From Gemmatimonadota bacterium (lineage in GTDB: Bacteria > Gemmatimonadota > Gemmatimonadetes > Gemmatimonadales > GWC2-71-9), in contig SHZU01000013.1 in NCBI GenBank assembly GCA_009692115.1, positions 1-58,891 on the forward strand: 58,891 nucleotides of DNA, in the 5' to 3' direction. This document shows positions 27,810-35,371 of this stretch, piece by piece; the first letter of the stretch is position 1, and each line of letters begins with the position of its first letter. The notes beneath the pieces were generated by a model. The model saw only the letters and a program-made list of their open reading frames with translations. It ran no database searches and was not told the DNA's origin. Both the position numbers and the translations under genes were made by a program.

Positions 27810-28823
27810 CTATTTTCTCCCGATCAGGTCAAGCAGCAACGCCCGCTGGACGTGGAGCCGGTTTTCGGCTTGGTCGATGACGACCGAACAGTGGCCATCG
27901 AGGACCGCATCGTCGATTTCGACATTCCGCCGGACCGGAAGACAGTGCATCACGATCCCCGTGCCGGCCTTGGTGGCTTTGAGGAGGTCGGTGGTCATCT
28001 TCCATCCGCGCAAACCTGCCCGGAACGCCTTCTCCTCCTCCGGTTTGCCGAAATGCTGCAACGACCCCCACGACTTCACGTAGACCGCATCGGCCCCGAC
28101 CATAGCGTCGGTTTGCGACTGCGCCAGGGTGACCCGGCCCCCGGCCGCGGCGGCCTGCTGATAGATCGTCGCCATGTCCTCGGCGTCGAGGTCGAATCCC
28201 GGCGGCCGGGCGATCACCACGTCCATGCCCAACTGCGCCGCCGCGATGGCCGCGCTGGCCGGGACCGCGGTCGGCAACGCCTTCGGATGCCAGGCCCAGC
28301 TCAGCACGAACTTCTTGCCCTTTGGCTCGCCCAATTTCTCCTTGAGCGTCAGCGCGTCGGCCAGACCCTGGCAGGGATGCCGCCGGGCCGACTCGAGGTT
28401 GATCACCGATTTGTCGCTGTACGCCGCGAAGTCCTTGATGACCCGGTCCTGACGTTCCCGAACCCACTCCGTGCCCTTGGGGAACACCCGGACGCCGATG
28501 ACATCCGCGTAGCGACCCAACACCCGCGAGGTCTCGATCAAGTGCTCAACCGCAGTGCCTTCCATCACCGCACCCAGCTCGGTCTCCAGGCTCCAGCTGC
28601 CCCGGCCCGGCTCCAGCACGATCATGTGCCCGCCGTGCATGAACATCGCCGACTCGAAGCTGGCCCGGGTCCTGAGACTCGGGTCCATGAAGGCGGCCGC
28701 CATGATCTTGCCCTCGAGGCCCCCTTTGACTTCGCCCCGTTTGACCCGAGCGGCGAGTTCGAGAATCGACTGGAAGCCTTCGGGGCCAAGGTCTTCGGTA
28801 GCGAGGAAATCACGTTTTCTCAT
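27810..28823 (-). CDS. argF: N-acetylornithine carbamoyltransferase
   Basis: A 337-residue transcarbamylase. The carbamoyl-phosphate motif is DPSLRTRASF (about residues 47-56), and HPCQGLAD is at about 148-155. The segments GGHMIVLEPG, WAWHPKALPTAVP and HCLPVRRNV followed by AENRLHVQRA match the acetylornithine type (Xanthomonas ArgF') better than ordinary ornithine carbamoyltransferase. The product would be N-acetylcitrulline. The Lys after HCLPLRRNV in the Xanthomonas enzyme, reported as carboxylated, is Glu here (about residue 300). It overlaps argD by ATGA. Confidence 0.87.
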   Translation of the reverse strand: MRKRDFLATEDLGPEGFQSILELAARVKRGEVKGGLEGKIMAAAFMDPSLRTRASFESAMFMHGGHMIVLEPGRGSWSLETELGAVMEGTAVEHLIETSRVLGRYADVIGVRVFPKGTEWVRERQDRVIKDFAAYSDKSVINLESARRHPCQGLADALTLKEKLGEPKGKKFVLSWAWHPKALPTAVPASAAIAAAQLGMDVVIARPPGFDLDAEDMATIYQQAAAAGGRVTLAQSQTDAMVGADAVYVKSWGSLQHFGKPEEEKAFRAGLRGWKMTTDLLKATKAGTGIVMHCLPVRRNVEIDDAVLDGHCSVVIDQAENRLHVQRALLLDLIGRK

Positions 28824-29971
28824 GAGAGAGCCCGACGCAAGGCGTCGACGACAAGAGTCGCTTCAGTTCGGGAAAAAGACAGCGGAGGCATCAGCCGGAG
28901 AACATTCGGATCACTGGAGGTGCCGGTCAGGACCCGGGACTCGAACAACTTCCGCTGGACGTCGGCGGCCGGCCGGTCGAGCCGAAGGCCGAGGAGGAGA
29001 CCCCGGCCGGTGATATCGGTCACGCCGCTGATCCGGCTCACCGCCCGGCGGATGTGGTCACCCACGAGTACGGCGTTGTCCACCAACCGATCCCGCCGAA
29101 TCACTTCGAGATTCGCGAGGGCCGCCGCGCAGGGCACCGGGCCGCCGCCGAAGGTGCTGCCGAGATCGCCGATCTTGAGGCCCGCGGTAATGGCCGAGGT
29201 GGCCACCATGGCCCCGATCGGCAAACCGGCCGCGAGGCCTTTGGCAAAGGTCAGGATATCAGGGATCACTTCGTACGCTTCCGCCGCACTGAACGCCCCG
29301 CACCGGCCCACGCCGCATTGGATCTCGTCGAAGATCAGCACAGCGCCCTCCCGATCGCAGGCAATCCGGGCTGCCCGTAAGAAGTCCGGGGAACAGTCCC
29401 GGGCGCCGGCCATCCCCTGCACCGGCTCGACGATGACCGCGGCGACCGAGTCATCGACCACGGCGCTCATGGCGGTGACGTCGTTGAACGGCACCTTCAC
29501 GGAGAGCGGAATGCCGGCCCGCCGCGCCCCCTCCTCGTACTTGGCGCCGTCGGTCACCGCGAGCGTTGCCACCGTCCGGCCGTGCCACCCGCCGGACACC
29601 GAGACGATCTGTTGCCGGCCGGTGACCTTCCGGGCCAGCACCAAGGCGTTCTCATTGGCCTCGGCGCCGCTATTGCAGAAGAACACTTTGGCCAGCGGAT
29701 CGGGACAGAGCGACGCGATCACCTCGGCCAAGGCTTCCCGGCCAGCATGAGGAATGACCGTGGAGTAGAAGATCAGCTTGGCCGCCTGCTCCGCGATGGC
29801 GCGCACCACCTCCGGGTGCGAGTGCCCGGTGGCGGCAACGGCATGGCCGCCATAGGCGTCGAGCCACTTCTCGCCCTGGTCGTCCACGATCCACGACCCA
29901 TGACCGGACACGGCCCGGAGCGGAAACTGGGCATAAACGGGGAGCAGAGCCCCCGTGGTCACTGCCGTCAT
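28820..29971 (-). CDS. argD: Acetylornithine aminotransferase
   Basis: A 383-residue class III PLP aminotransferase making N-acetylornithine from N-acetylglutamate semialdehyde. Landmarks are FCNSGAEANENAL (about residues 98-110), the GGWHGRT loop, LIFDEIQCGVGRCG (about 193-206) and the PLP lysine in TFAKGLAAGLP (about 221-231). Length and order are normal. It starts 22 nt after argC and overlaps the start of argF'. Confidence 0.9.
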   Translation of the reverse strand: MTAVTTGALLPVYAQFPLRAVSGHGSWIVDDQGEKWLDAYGGHAVAATGHSHPEVVRAIAEQAAKLIFYSTVIPHAGREALAEVIASLCPDPLAKVFFCNSGAEANENALVLARKVTGRQQIVSVSGGWHGRTVATLAVTDGAKYEEGARRAGIPLSVKVPFNDVTAMSAVVDDSVAAVIVEPVQGMAGARDCSPDFLRAARIACDREGAVLIFDEIQCGVGRCGAFSAAEAYEVIPDILTFAKGLAAGLPIGAMVATSAITAGLKIGDLGSTFGGGPVPCAAALANLEVIRRDRLVDNAVLVGDHIRRAVSRISGVTDITGRGLLLGLRLDRPAADVQRKLFESRVLTGTSSDPNVLRLMPPLSFSRTEATLVVDALRRALS

Positions 29972-29993
29972 CGATCACCCCTCGTGGTGTGCA

Positions 29994-31022
29994 TTAGATC
30001 GGAAACGGGGAGGCCACCCGGAGTCCGGCAATTTCCGGGAGGCCGAGCGCCAAGTTCATGGCCTGGACGGCCTGGCCGCCGGCACCCTTCACCAAGTTGT
30101 CGATCGCCACGGAGACGGCCACTTCGCGGCCATCGGCGGTGGCGGTGATGTGAATCAGCGCATCGTTGGTGCCCACCACATGGGTAAGCTCCGGCGGCCG
30201 GTCGATCATCCGCACGAACGGCCGGCCCTGGAAAGCGGTCTTCGCGCTCGCGAGCACCGCCGCACCCGCGGGCTCCCGCAAGTGGGCGTGGATGGTGGCG
30301 TAGATACCCCGGACAAACGGGCCGGAGTGCGACATCAGCCGCGGCGTGGCCCCGCTCCGACCGGTCCAGGCTCGCCATTGTTCGGCCATCTCCGCTTCGT
30401 GCCGGTGGCCCAGCATCGAATAGGCGAACACGTTGTGAGCCCGGGCCGGATGATGGGTCGTTGGCTTCGGGTGGACGCCCGCGCCGCTCGAGCCGGTAAT
30501 GGCATAGATCGCCGGCTCGCAGGACAGCGGCGCCGCGCGGAGCAGATAGAGCGCCAGTTGGGAGGCCGTGGCAAAACAGCCCGGCGCCGCAATGGCCGTA
30601 GCCCCCTTGAGATCGGTGCCGCGGACGTCCGCCAGTCCGTATTGGAACCGAGCGACCAATCCGGGCGCCGGATGGGCCCCGTAATAGGCCTGGTAGAGCC
30701 GCCCGTCTTGGATCCGGAAATCGGCGGCCAAGTCGACGATCAACCCGGCGCCCTGATCCGCGATCTCGGCCATCAGCTTCGAGGACTCGCCGTGTTCGAG
30801 CGCCAGGAACACCACGTCCATGCCCCGGGCTGCCTCCGCCGGAGCGGCTCCAGAGAACCGGGCCTCGGCCAGATGGGCCAGCCCCGGGTGGGTATCGCCT
30901 AACGGCCGGCCGGCCTGGCTCCGGCTGGTGGCCACGACCTCGGAGACGTCCGGGTGCTGGAACAGGAGACGGAGCAGCTCGCCGCCGGCGTAGCCGGCCG
31001 CTCCGATGACCGCGACCCGCAT
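29994..31022 (-). CDS. argC: N-acetyl-gamma-glutamyl-phosphate reductase
   Basis: A 342-residue reductase converting N-acetylglutamyl phosphate to the semialdehyde. The NADP-binding motif IGAAGYAGGELLRLL is at the N-terminus. The active-site Cys lies in APGCFAT (about residues 146-152) and the conserved His in HSGPFVRG (about 217-224). The ATG at 31022 shares one base with the stop of the preceding NTPase gene (TGATG); an in-frame TTG just upstream is less likely. Confidence 0.9.
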   Translation of the reverse strand: MRVAVIGAAGYAGGELLRLLFQHPDVSEVVATSRSQAGRPLGDTHPGLAHLAEARFSGAAPAEAARGMDVVFLALEHGESSKLMAEIADQGAGLIVDLAADFRIQDGRLYQAYYGAHPAPGLVARFQYGLADVRGTDLKGATAIAAPGCFATASQLALYLLRAAPLSCEPAIYAITGSSGAGVHPKPTTHHPARAHNVFAYSMLGHRHEAEMAEQWRAWTGRSGATPRLMSHSGPFVRGIYATIHAHLREPAGAAVLASAKTAFQGRPFVRMIDRPPELTHVVGTNDALIHITATADGREVAVSVAIDNLVKGAGGQAVQAMNLALGLPEIAGLRVASPFPI

Positions 31023-32116
31023 CAACCGGCCGCCACGGGGCCTGCCGCGGCCATGGCCGAGCGGACCAAGGGTTCGATCCGATCAACCAGCCCGCCGGCA
31101 TCCCGGAGCGCATTGTGGGAGGGCAAACCGAGCGTGCCCTCAATGAAGTCGCGACCGACCTGATTGTCGGTGGCGGGGCCGGTGAACACCGCAATCGGGA
31201 GCTTGAAGCGGTCGCGGAACAGTTCCACCGCGCCCCAGCATGCCACCGGGTCCGGGGCCGCCATCACGTGGGCGGCGGCCACGGCCATCAACTGAGCATC
31301 GAGCAGAATGTCCTGGACCCCGTATTCGCCGAGGATACCGTCGCCCAACTCCGCCACGATTACATCCGGCGATCCGGCTTGCCGGCTGCCGAGCCGGTTG
31401 AGGAGACCCTTGGCCACCCCAACGGTTTGGCCTGGATGGGTGCTCGCGATCCCGGCATCGTTGAACGTCAGGGCCGCGATGGCCCCCGCGTCGAGCATCG
31501 AGAGCGTGTCACGCATCAAGGACACACCGGTGAGCTTGGCCGCGCCCACCTTGAGCCCCCGGCGTGACAAGCCCCGGACCAACTCAGTGGCCGCGACGGT
31601 CTTGCCGGCGTTCATACAGGTGCCCGCCACGAATACGATCGGTGTGTCCGACAGAAGAGAGTCGGCGGTCGGAATCGCGCCGTCTCGAATCGTCGCCGGC
31701 CGGCCGATCCGGTCGCCCAGTTCCGGGAAGGCCAGCACGGCGCCGAGCACTTCCGCCTTGAACGGCTGCCCGATGTCGGGATTGACCGAGGTGCACCGGC
31801 CGAGAATGCCGCCCAGGTTGAGCACGTCGATCGTGTCACCGACCGCCACGGACGCGGGAACCTCCCCGGCATAGCCACGGAGCGCCCGGCGGGAGCCTAA
31901 CGTGCCGGCCAGGACATCGCCGGCCCGGAGCGCCATCATCCGCCCGCTCGGGTCTTCGACCGTGTTGTAGCTCGACTTGTCGGTCAGGATCCGGACCGCC
32001 AGGATCCGCCCTTCCTCGGCCACGATCTCGTCGCCGAGAATCACGTCGGGCGTGAGCCGGGCGTTTTTGGTCGAGGAGGCAATCCGGTCGAGCCGGACCC
32101 GCGTGGTCCGGACCAC
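31022..32116 (-). CDS. P-loop NTPase of unknown function within the arg operon
   Basis: A 364-residue protein. The N-terminal 135 or so residues are beta-rich (glycine/valine-rich segments such as GDTIDVLNLGGILGRC). The C-terminal part carries a Walker A, GTCMNAGKTVAATEL (about residues 161-175), and a GDGILGEYGVQDILL segment (about 255-270), recalling SIMIBI-class NTPases and distantly the DUF1611 C-terminal domain. The GTG at 32116 starts 2 nt after the argG stop and its own stop overlaps argC, so it is fully embedded in the operon. No arginine enzyme is known to me with this architecture. The operon lacks a visible N-acetylglutamate synthase, so this gene is a candidate for a missing or regulatory step; that is inference. 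Confidence 0.6.
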   Translation of the reverse strand: MVRTTRVRLDRIASSTKNARLTPDVILGDEIVAEEGRILAVRILTDKSSYNTVEDPSGRMMALRAGDVLAGTLGSRRALRGYAGEVPASVAVGDTIDVLNLGGILGRCTSVNPDIGQPFKAEVLGAVLAFPELGDRIGRPATIRDGAIPTADSLLSDTPIVFVAGTCMNAGKTVAATELVRGLSRRGLKVGAAKLTGVSLMRDTLSMLDAGAIAALTFNDAGIASTHPGQTVGVAKGLLNRLGSRQAGSPDVIVAELGDGILGEYGVQDILLDAQLMAVAAAHVMAAPDPVACWGAVELFRDRFKLPIAVFTGPATDNQVGRDFIEGTLGLPSHNALRDAGGLVDRIEPLVRSAMAAAGPVAAG

Positions 32117-32117
32117 G

Positions 32118-33311
32118 TCAGCCGCCTTTCGCGGCAACCTTGGCCGCGAGCAATGAGGGGATGGCGCCGATCCGGGCAAAGGCCCGGGCTTCGTCGCCGG
32201 TCCAGAGCCGGTTTTCCTCGCCGTAGGTGGCGACCGAGCGGTCCATCAGGGAGAACGGACTTCGGGTCCCGGTCACCATGAACCGGCCGGGCGCCAGCCG
32301 AACCCGGGTGTCGCCGGTGACCCGCTGCTGCGAGCTGGTGATCAGCGCTTCGATGTCCCGGAGTGCCGGATCAAAGTAGAGACCCTCGTGGAGCCGGTCG
32401 CCGTAGAACCGGGCCAGGTGGTCCTTCCAGTAGCTCTGCCACTTGGTGAGGACCAGCTTCTCCAGGTCGCGGTGCGCGGTGATCAGGATGATGGCGGCGC
32501 CGGCTTCGAAGCCGATCCGGCCCTTGATGCCGAGTGCCGTTTCGCCGACATGGATGTTGTGGCCGATCCCGAACGATTCGGCGGCCCGGCTCATCGCGGC
32601 AATCAGATCGGGTGGCGAGAGCTTGGTGCCGTCGAGGCTGACCGGAAGACCCTGTTCCCAGCCGATCACGACGTCTCGCGGCGCCGGCGCGTCGGCGGGC
32701 GGATCGAGCAGCTCGGCCGGCGGGGCGGCCCAGGTGTCGTGGGTCCAGCCGCCACCCCAGGTGGTGCCCCAGAGGCCTTTGTTGATGCTGAAAGCTCCGG
32801 CCTTGGGTGGTACCGGGAGTTTCCGGGCTTCGAGGTATGCGATGGCGGCATCGCGCGAGAGGCTCTCGTCGCGGATCGGGGTGACGATGGCCAATTCCGG
32901 CGCCAGCACCCGGAGCGCGATGTCGAACCGGACCTGATCGTTGCCGGCGCCGGTGGAACCGTGGGCCACCGACCCCGCGCCGATCCGGCGGGCCACTTCG
33001 ACCACCGACAGGGCCTGTTGGGTCCGTTCGGCGGCCACGCTCAACGGGTAGACCTCGCCCCGGAGCACGTTGCCCTGGATCAGGTAGCGGACAAACCGTT
33101 CGAACACGGCCTGGCGGGCGTCGACTTCGTGGTGCTCAACGGCGCCGACGGCCATGGCTTGGCGGCGGATCTGGGCCAGTTCTTCCGGGCCGGCGCCGCC
33201 GGTATTGACGTAGACGGTGTGGACGACGAAGCCCTGGTCGGCGAGGCGCGGGACGCAGTAGCTGGTGTCGAGGCCGCCGGAAAAGGCGAGCGCGAGAGTC
33301 TTGTTATGCAT
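32118..33311 (-). CDS. argG: Argininosuccinate synthase
   Basis: A 397-residue ArgG joining citrulline and aspartate with ATP. The P-loop-like SGGLDTSYC is at residues 9-17, with GSTGAGNDQVRFD (about 114-126) and SINKGLWGTTWGGG (about 177-190) further on. It resembles the shorter ArgG variants found with acetylornithine-type pathways. The ATG at 33311 lies inside the palindrome TTATGCATAATGCATAA, there is no Shine-Dalgarno sequence, and a weak promoter places the transcript start at the ATG. It is the first gene of the arg operon; further upstream Met/Leu codons give no family sequence. Confidence 0.9.
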   Translation of the reverse strand: MHNKTLALAFSGGLDTSYCVPRLADQGFVVHTVYVNTGGAGPEELAQIRRQAMAVGAVEHHEVDARQAVFERFVRYLIQGNVLRGEVYPLSVAAERTQQALSVVEVARRIGAGSVAHGSTGAGNDQVRFDIALRVLAPELAIVTPIRDESLSRDAAIAYLEARKLPVPPKAGAFSINKGLWGTTWGGGWTHDTWAAPPAELLDPPADAPAPRDVVIGWEQGLPVSLDGTKLSPPDLIAAMSRAAESFGIGHNIHVGETALGIKGRIGFEAGAAIILITAHRDLEKLVLTKWQSYWKDHLARFYGDRLHEGLYFDPALRDIEALITSSQQRVTGDTRVRLAPGRFMVTGTRSPFSLMDRSVATYGEENRLWTGDEARAFARIGAIPSLLAAKVAAKGG

Positions 33312-33320
33312 AATGCATAA
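33304..33320. promoter_or_regulatory. Palindromic operator at the argG start, candidate ArgR site
   Basis: TTATGCATAATGCATAA is a perfect 8-bp inverted repeat around one central A, and it contains the argG start codon. Its half-sites resemble the TNTGNAT and ATNCANA halves of known ARG boxes, but with a central spacing of 1 instead of 4, so it is not a standard ARG box. The position over the predicted transcript start and the presence of argR at the end of the operon make it the best candidate for autoregulation. Confidence 0.5.
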
Positions 33321-33348
33321 ACATGCAACACCGGGGTCCCGACCGCAA
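33320..33348 (-). promoter_or_regulatory. Candidate arg operon promoter
   Basis: TTGCGG (33348-33343) and CATGTT (33325-33320) are separated by 17 nt, and the predicted start falls within 1-2 nt of the argG ATG. Each box matches the consensus at only three of six positions; the support is the spacing, the lack of a ribosome site and the overlapping palindrome. Confidence 0.35.
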
Positions 33349-33451
33349 GGGCTCCCGGCCGCCAACTTGTCCCCCGGGAACGAAACGGTACATTGGGTCC
33401 GGACGCAACGATCTGACCCGGTTCGGACTCCTCAGGTACCCCGGAGAGAGT

Positions 33452-33916
33452 ATGAAGCACGCGGCATGGCTCGCCCGGTCCCTCGCCCCAGTCTCACTGT
33501 CGTTAGCTCAAACCAGATCCACCCCGGACTTCACCGCCAAGTTCCGCCAAGTCGTCGAGGCCCTCCAGACGCGCGACACCGTAACCCTCAGTGGGATTTA
33601 CGCCAACGGCTATACCTTCGCCATCGGCGGGGGCGACTCGGTCACCACGCTTAGCCGAGCCGAGCGACTGCAGTCGATCGCCGCCAGCAACGACAGCATC
33701 TCGACCCTGAACCTCGAACGGTGCGACTTCGACCGCTTCGGTGCCACCGCCGTCGGACCCTGTTGGATCCGCCAGCCGAACATCGAAGGCCGCCACAGCG
33801 AGTGGGTCGGGATCTACACGACCGTCATCTTCAATCGCACGCCAGCGGGACGGTGGCAGCTGGTGGCCAGCCACGCCAGAGTCAATCGCCCCAAACGGCG
33901 CACGGTCTCACCGTAG
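33452..33916 (+). CDS. Secreted SnoaL-like/DUF4440 domain protein
   Basis: A 154-residue protein. A signal peptide (basic start, hydrophobic core, cleavage near SLAQT at residues 17-21) precedes an NTF2-like domain (FRQVVEALQTRDTVTLSGIYANGYTF, then a C-terminal WVGIYTTVIFNRT and GRWQLVASHAR). Such domains bind or isomerise small molecules, but without a known partner the role is open. The ATG at 33452 has a GGAGAGAG site. It faces argG divergently across 140 nt. Confidence 0.7.
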   Translation: MKHAAWLARSLAPVSLSLAQTRSTPDFTAKFRQVVEALQTRDTVTLSGIYANGYTFAIGGGDSVTTLSRAERLQSIAASNDSISTLNLERCDFDRFGATAVGPCWIRQPNIEGRHSEWVGIYTTVIFNRTPAGRWQLVASHARVNRPKRRTVSP

Positions 33917-33928
33917 GCCTACCCAACG

Positions 33929-34510
33929 ATGGCATTCGACTCCACCCGCGGCGTCCCGACCCTGGCCACTGGCCGGCTCCGGCTCAGGCCACTGACCGAA
34001 GCCGACACCGACGCCATCTTTTCCTTGTTCTCCGATCCACTGGTAACCAGGTACCTGAGCCGCGCCCCGATGAGCACCCCCGCCGACGCTTTGGCCGCCA
34101 TCGAACGCGCCGCCAAGGAATTTGCCGCAGGCACGGCACTCCGGGTGGGGCTGGTGCGGCCCGAAGACGATCAGGTCATCGGCACCGGAAACCTGTTGCA
34201 CTTCGATTGGCCGTGCCGGCGGGCGGAAGTCGGCTATGCCCTGGCCCGGCCGTTTTGGGGCCAGGGCCTGGCCTCCGAGGCCACGGCCGCCCTGGTCGAG
34301 TATGGATTCGAGACCCTCGACCTCCACCGGCTCGAAGCGGAGCTCGACCCCAGGAACGAGGCCTCGACTCGGGTCCTCGAACGCCAGGGGTTCATCCGAG
34401 AAGGCCTGCTCCGGGAGCGCTGGATCGTGGGTGACGAGATCTCAGACTCGCTCCTGATGGGGCTCCTCCGGAGCGACTACCGAAACCGGGCGATCCGGTC
34501 CACCGCGTGA
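33929..34510 (+). CDS. GNAT acetyltransferase, RimJ/RimL type
   Basis: A 193-residue acetyltransferase. The N-terminal LATGRLRLRPLTEADTD is typical of the RimJ/RimL group. The acetyl-CoA-binding region follows (VGYALARPFWGQGLASEAT at about residues 92-110, then LDLHRLEAELDPRNEASTRVLERQGF). It probably acetylates an N-terminal or small-molecule amine. It starts 12 nt after the NTF2-like gene and its end overlaps the convergent nitroreductase gene by 34 nt. Confidence 0.87.
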   Translation: MAFDSTRGVPTLATGRLRLRPLTEADTDAIFSLFSDPLVTRYLSRAPMSTPADALAAIERAAKEFAAGTALRVGLVRPEDDQVIGTGNLLHFDWPCRRAEVGYALARPFWGQGLASEATAALVEYGFETLDLHRLEAELDPRNEASTRVLERQGFIREGLLRERWIVGDEISDSLLMGLLRSDYRNRAIRSTA

Positions 34511-35091
34511 CGATGGTGCGGAAACCCCGGCTCGTCTCCCAACCCCATCGCGATCACCGCTGGGATGGTGACGTGGTCCGGCAGCCCGAGAATCGACTTG
34601 ACCTCCTCCGGTTTGAAGCCCAACATCGAGGAGGTCCGGTAGCCCATCGATTCCGCCGCCAGCAGCAGGTAGCCTAACGCGATGTAGGCAATGCCGTGGG
34701 CAAACCGCTGCCGTTCCTCGACCGACTGCCGGTCCCACTCCCTGGTGACCCCGGCCAGCGCCTTGACCCGGGCCTCCCCGGTGATGCCCGGATGGACGAT
34801 GTCGGAGGATGTCGCCAGGACATCCTCCATGTCGGCATAGAGCACGATCAGACAATGGGTCGAGAGCACTTGGCGCTGGTTGAGTACCGCCGGTTCGAGC
34901 TGCTGCCTGAGCGCCGGATCTCGGACGACCACGAACCGCCACGGCTGAATGTTGTTCGGTGAGGGCGCCAGGCTCACCTGGCGGAGGATTTCGCGGACGT
35001 CCTCCTCCGGCACGGGCTGCTGGACGTACTTCCGGATGGCGCGCCGGGACTCGGCGGCTTCCCGGACGGTTAATGGATGGGGCGTCGACAT
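34477..35091 (-). CDS. Nitroreductase family flavoprotein
   Basis: A 204-residue FMN-dependent nitroreductase-fold protein. The FMN contacts are visible in SRRAIRKY (about residues 15-22) and SLAPSPNNIQPWRFVVV (about 40-56), with the C-terminal LGLPDHVTIPAVIAMGLG segment. The ATG at 35089-35091 begins the family similarity; a TTG further out (35121) is less likely. It reduces quinones or nitro-compounds with NAD(P)H. Between it and the OmpA gene (35092-35371) I see no further gene. Confidence 0.85.
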   Translation of the reverse strand: MSTPHPLTVREAAESRRAIRKYVQQPVPEEDVREILRQVSLAPSPNNIQPWRFVVVRDPALRQQLEPAVLNQRQVLSTHCLIVLYADMEDVLATSSDIVHPGITGEARVKALAGVTREWDRQSVEERQRFAHGIAYIALGYLLLAAESMGYRTSSMLGFKPEEVKSILGLPDHVTIPAVIAMGLGDEPGFPHHRHAVDRIARFR

Positions 35092-35371
35092 GGCAAAGCA
35101 TCTTTCGGTGAGTCGGTACAACGACGGAGCACTTCAGGAAGTTCCTACGGCAGGACCTCGATCTCGACCGCATCCCGGACCCGGCCTTGAACGGCTTCGA
35201 TCCGGTGGCGGCCAACCACGAGCGGCCATCGCGCGGAGGGAAAGCATGCTCATAAACTAGCCCAGACCGGCCAGGGCTACCATCGTCCGTCAAATCCATC
35301 TATCTTGTGGCACTGCAACTACTTACGAAAAGCGATGAGCGACGAAAACCCTTGGAAGGAGTAAACTCCAG

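Noticed and set aside
26397-29750. A 1,117-codon open frame on the plus strand
   Set aside because: It lies antisense to argE', argB, argF' and argD, whose family motifs are unmistakable; the product is rich in Arg, Pro, His and Gly with no domain, as expected for a G+C-rich shadow frame.
33304-33320. A standard ARG box
   Set aside because: The halves resemble TNTGNAT/ATNCANA but the spacing between them is too short; I list it only as a candidate operator.
35092-35371. A protein-like frame between the nitroreductase and OmpA-like genes (for example FRKFLRQDLDLDRIPDP on the plus strand)
   Set aside because: It is short, has no start or ribosome site and no recognisable family, so I do not list it as a gene.
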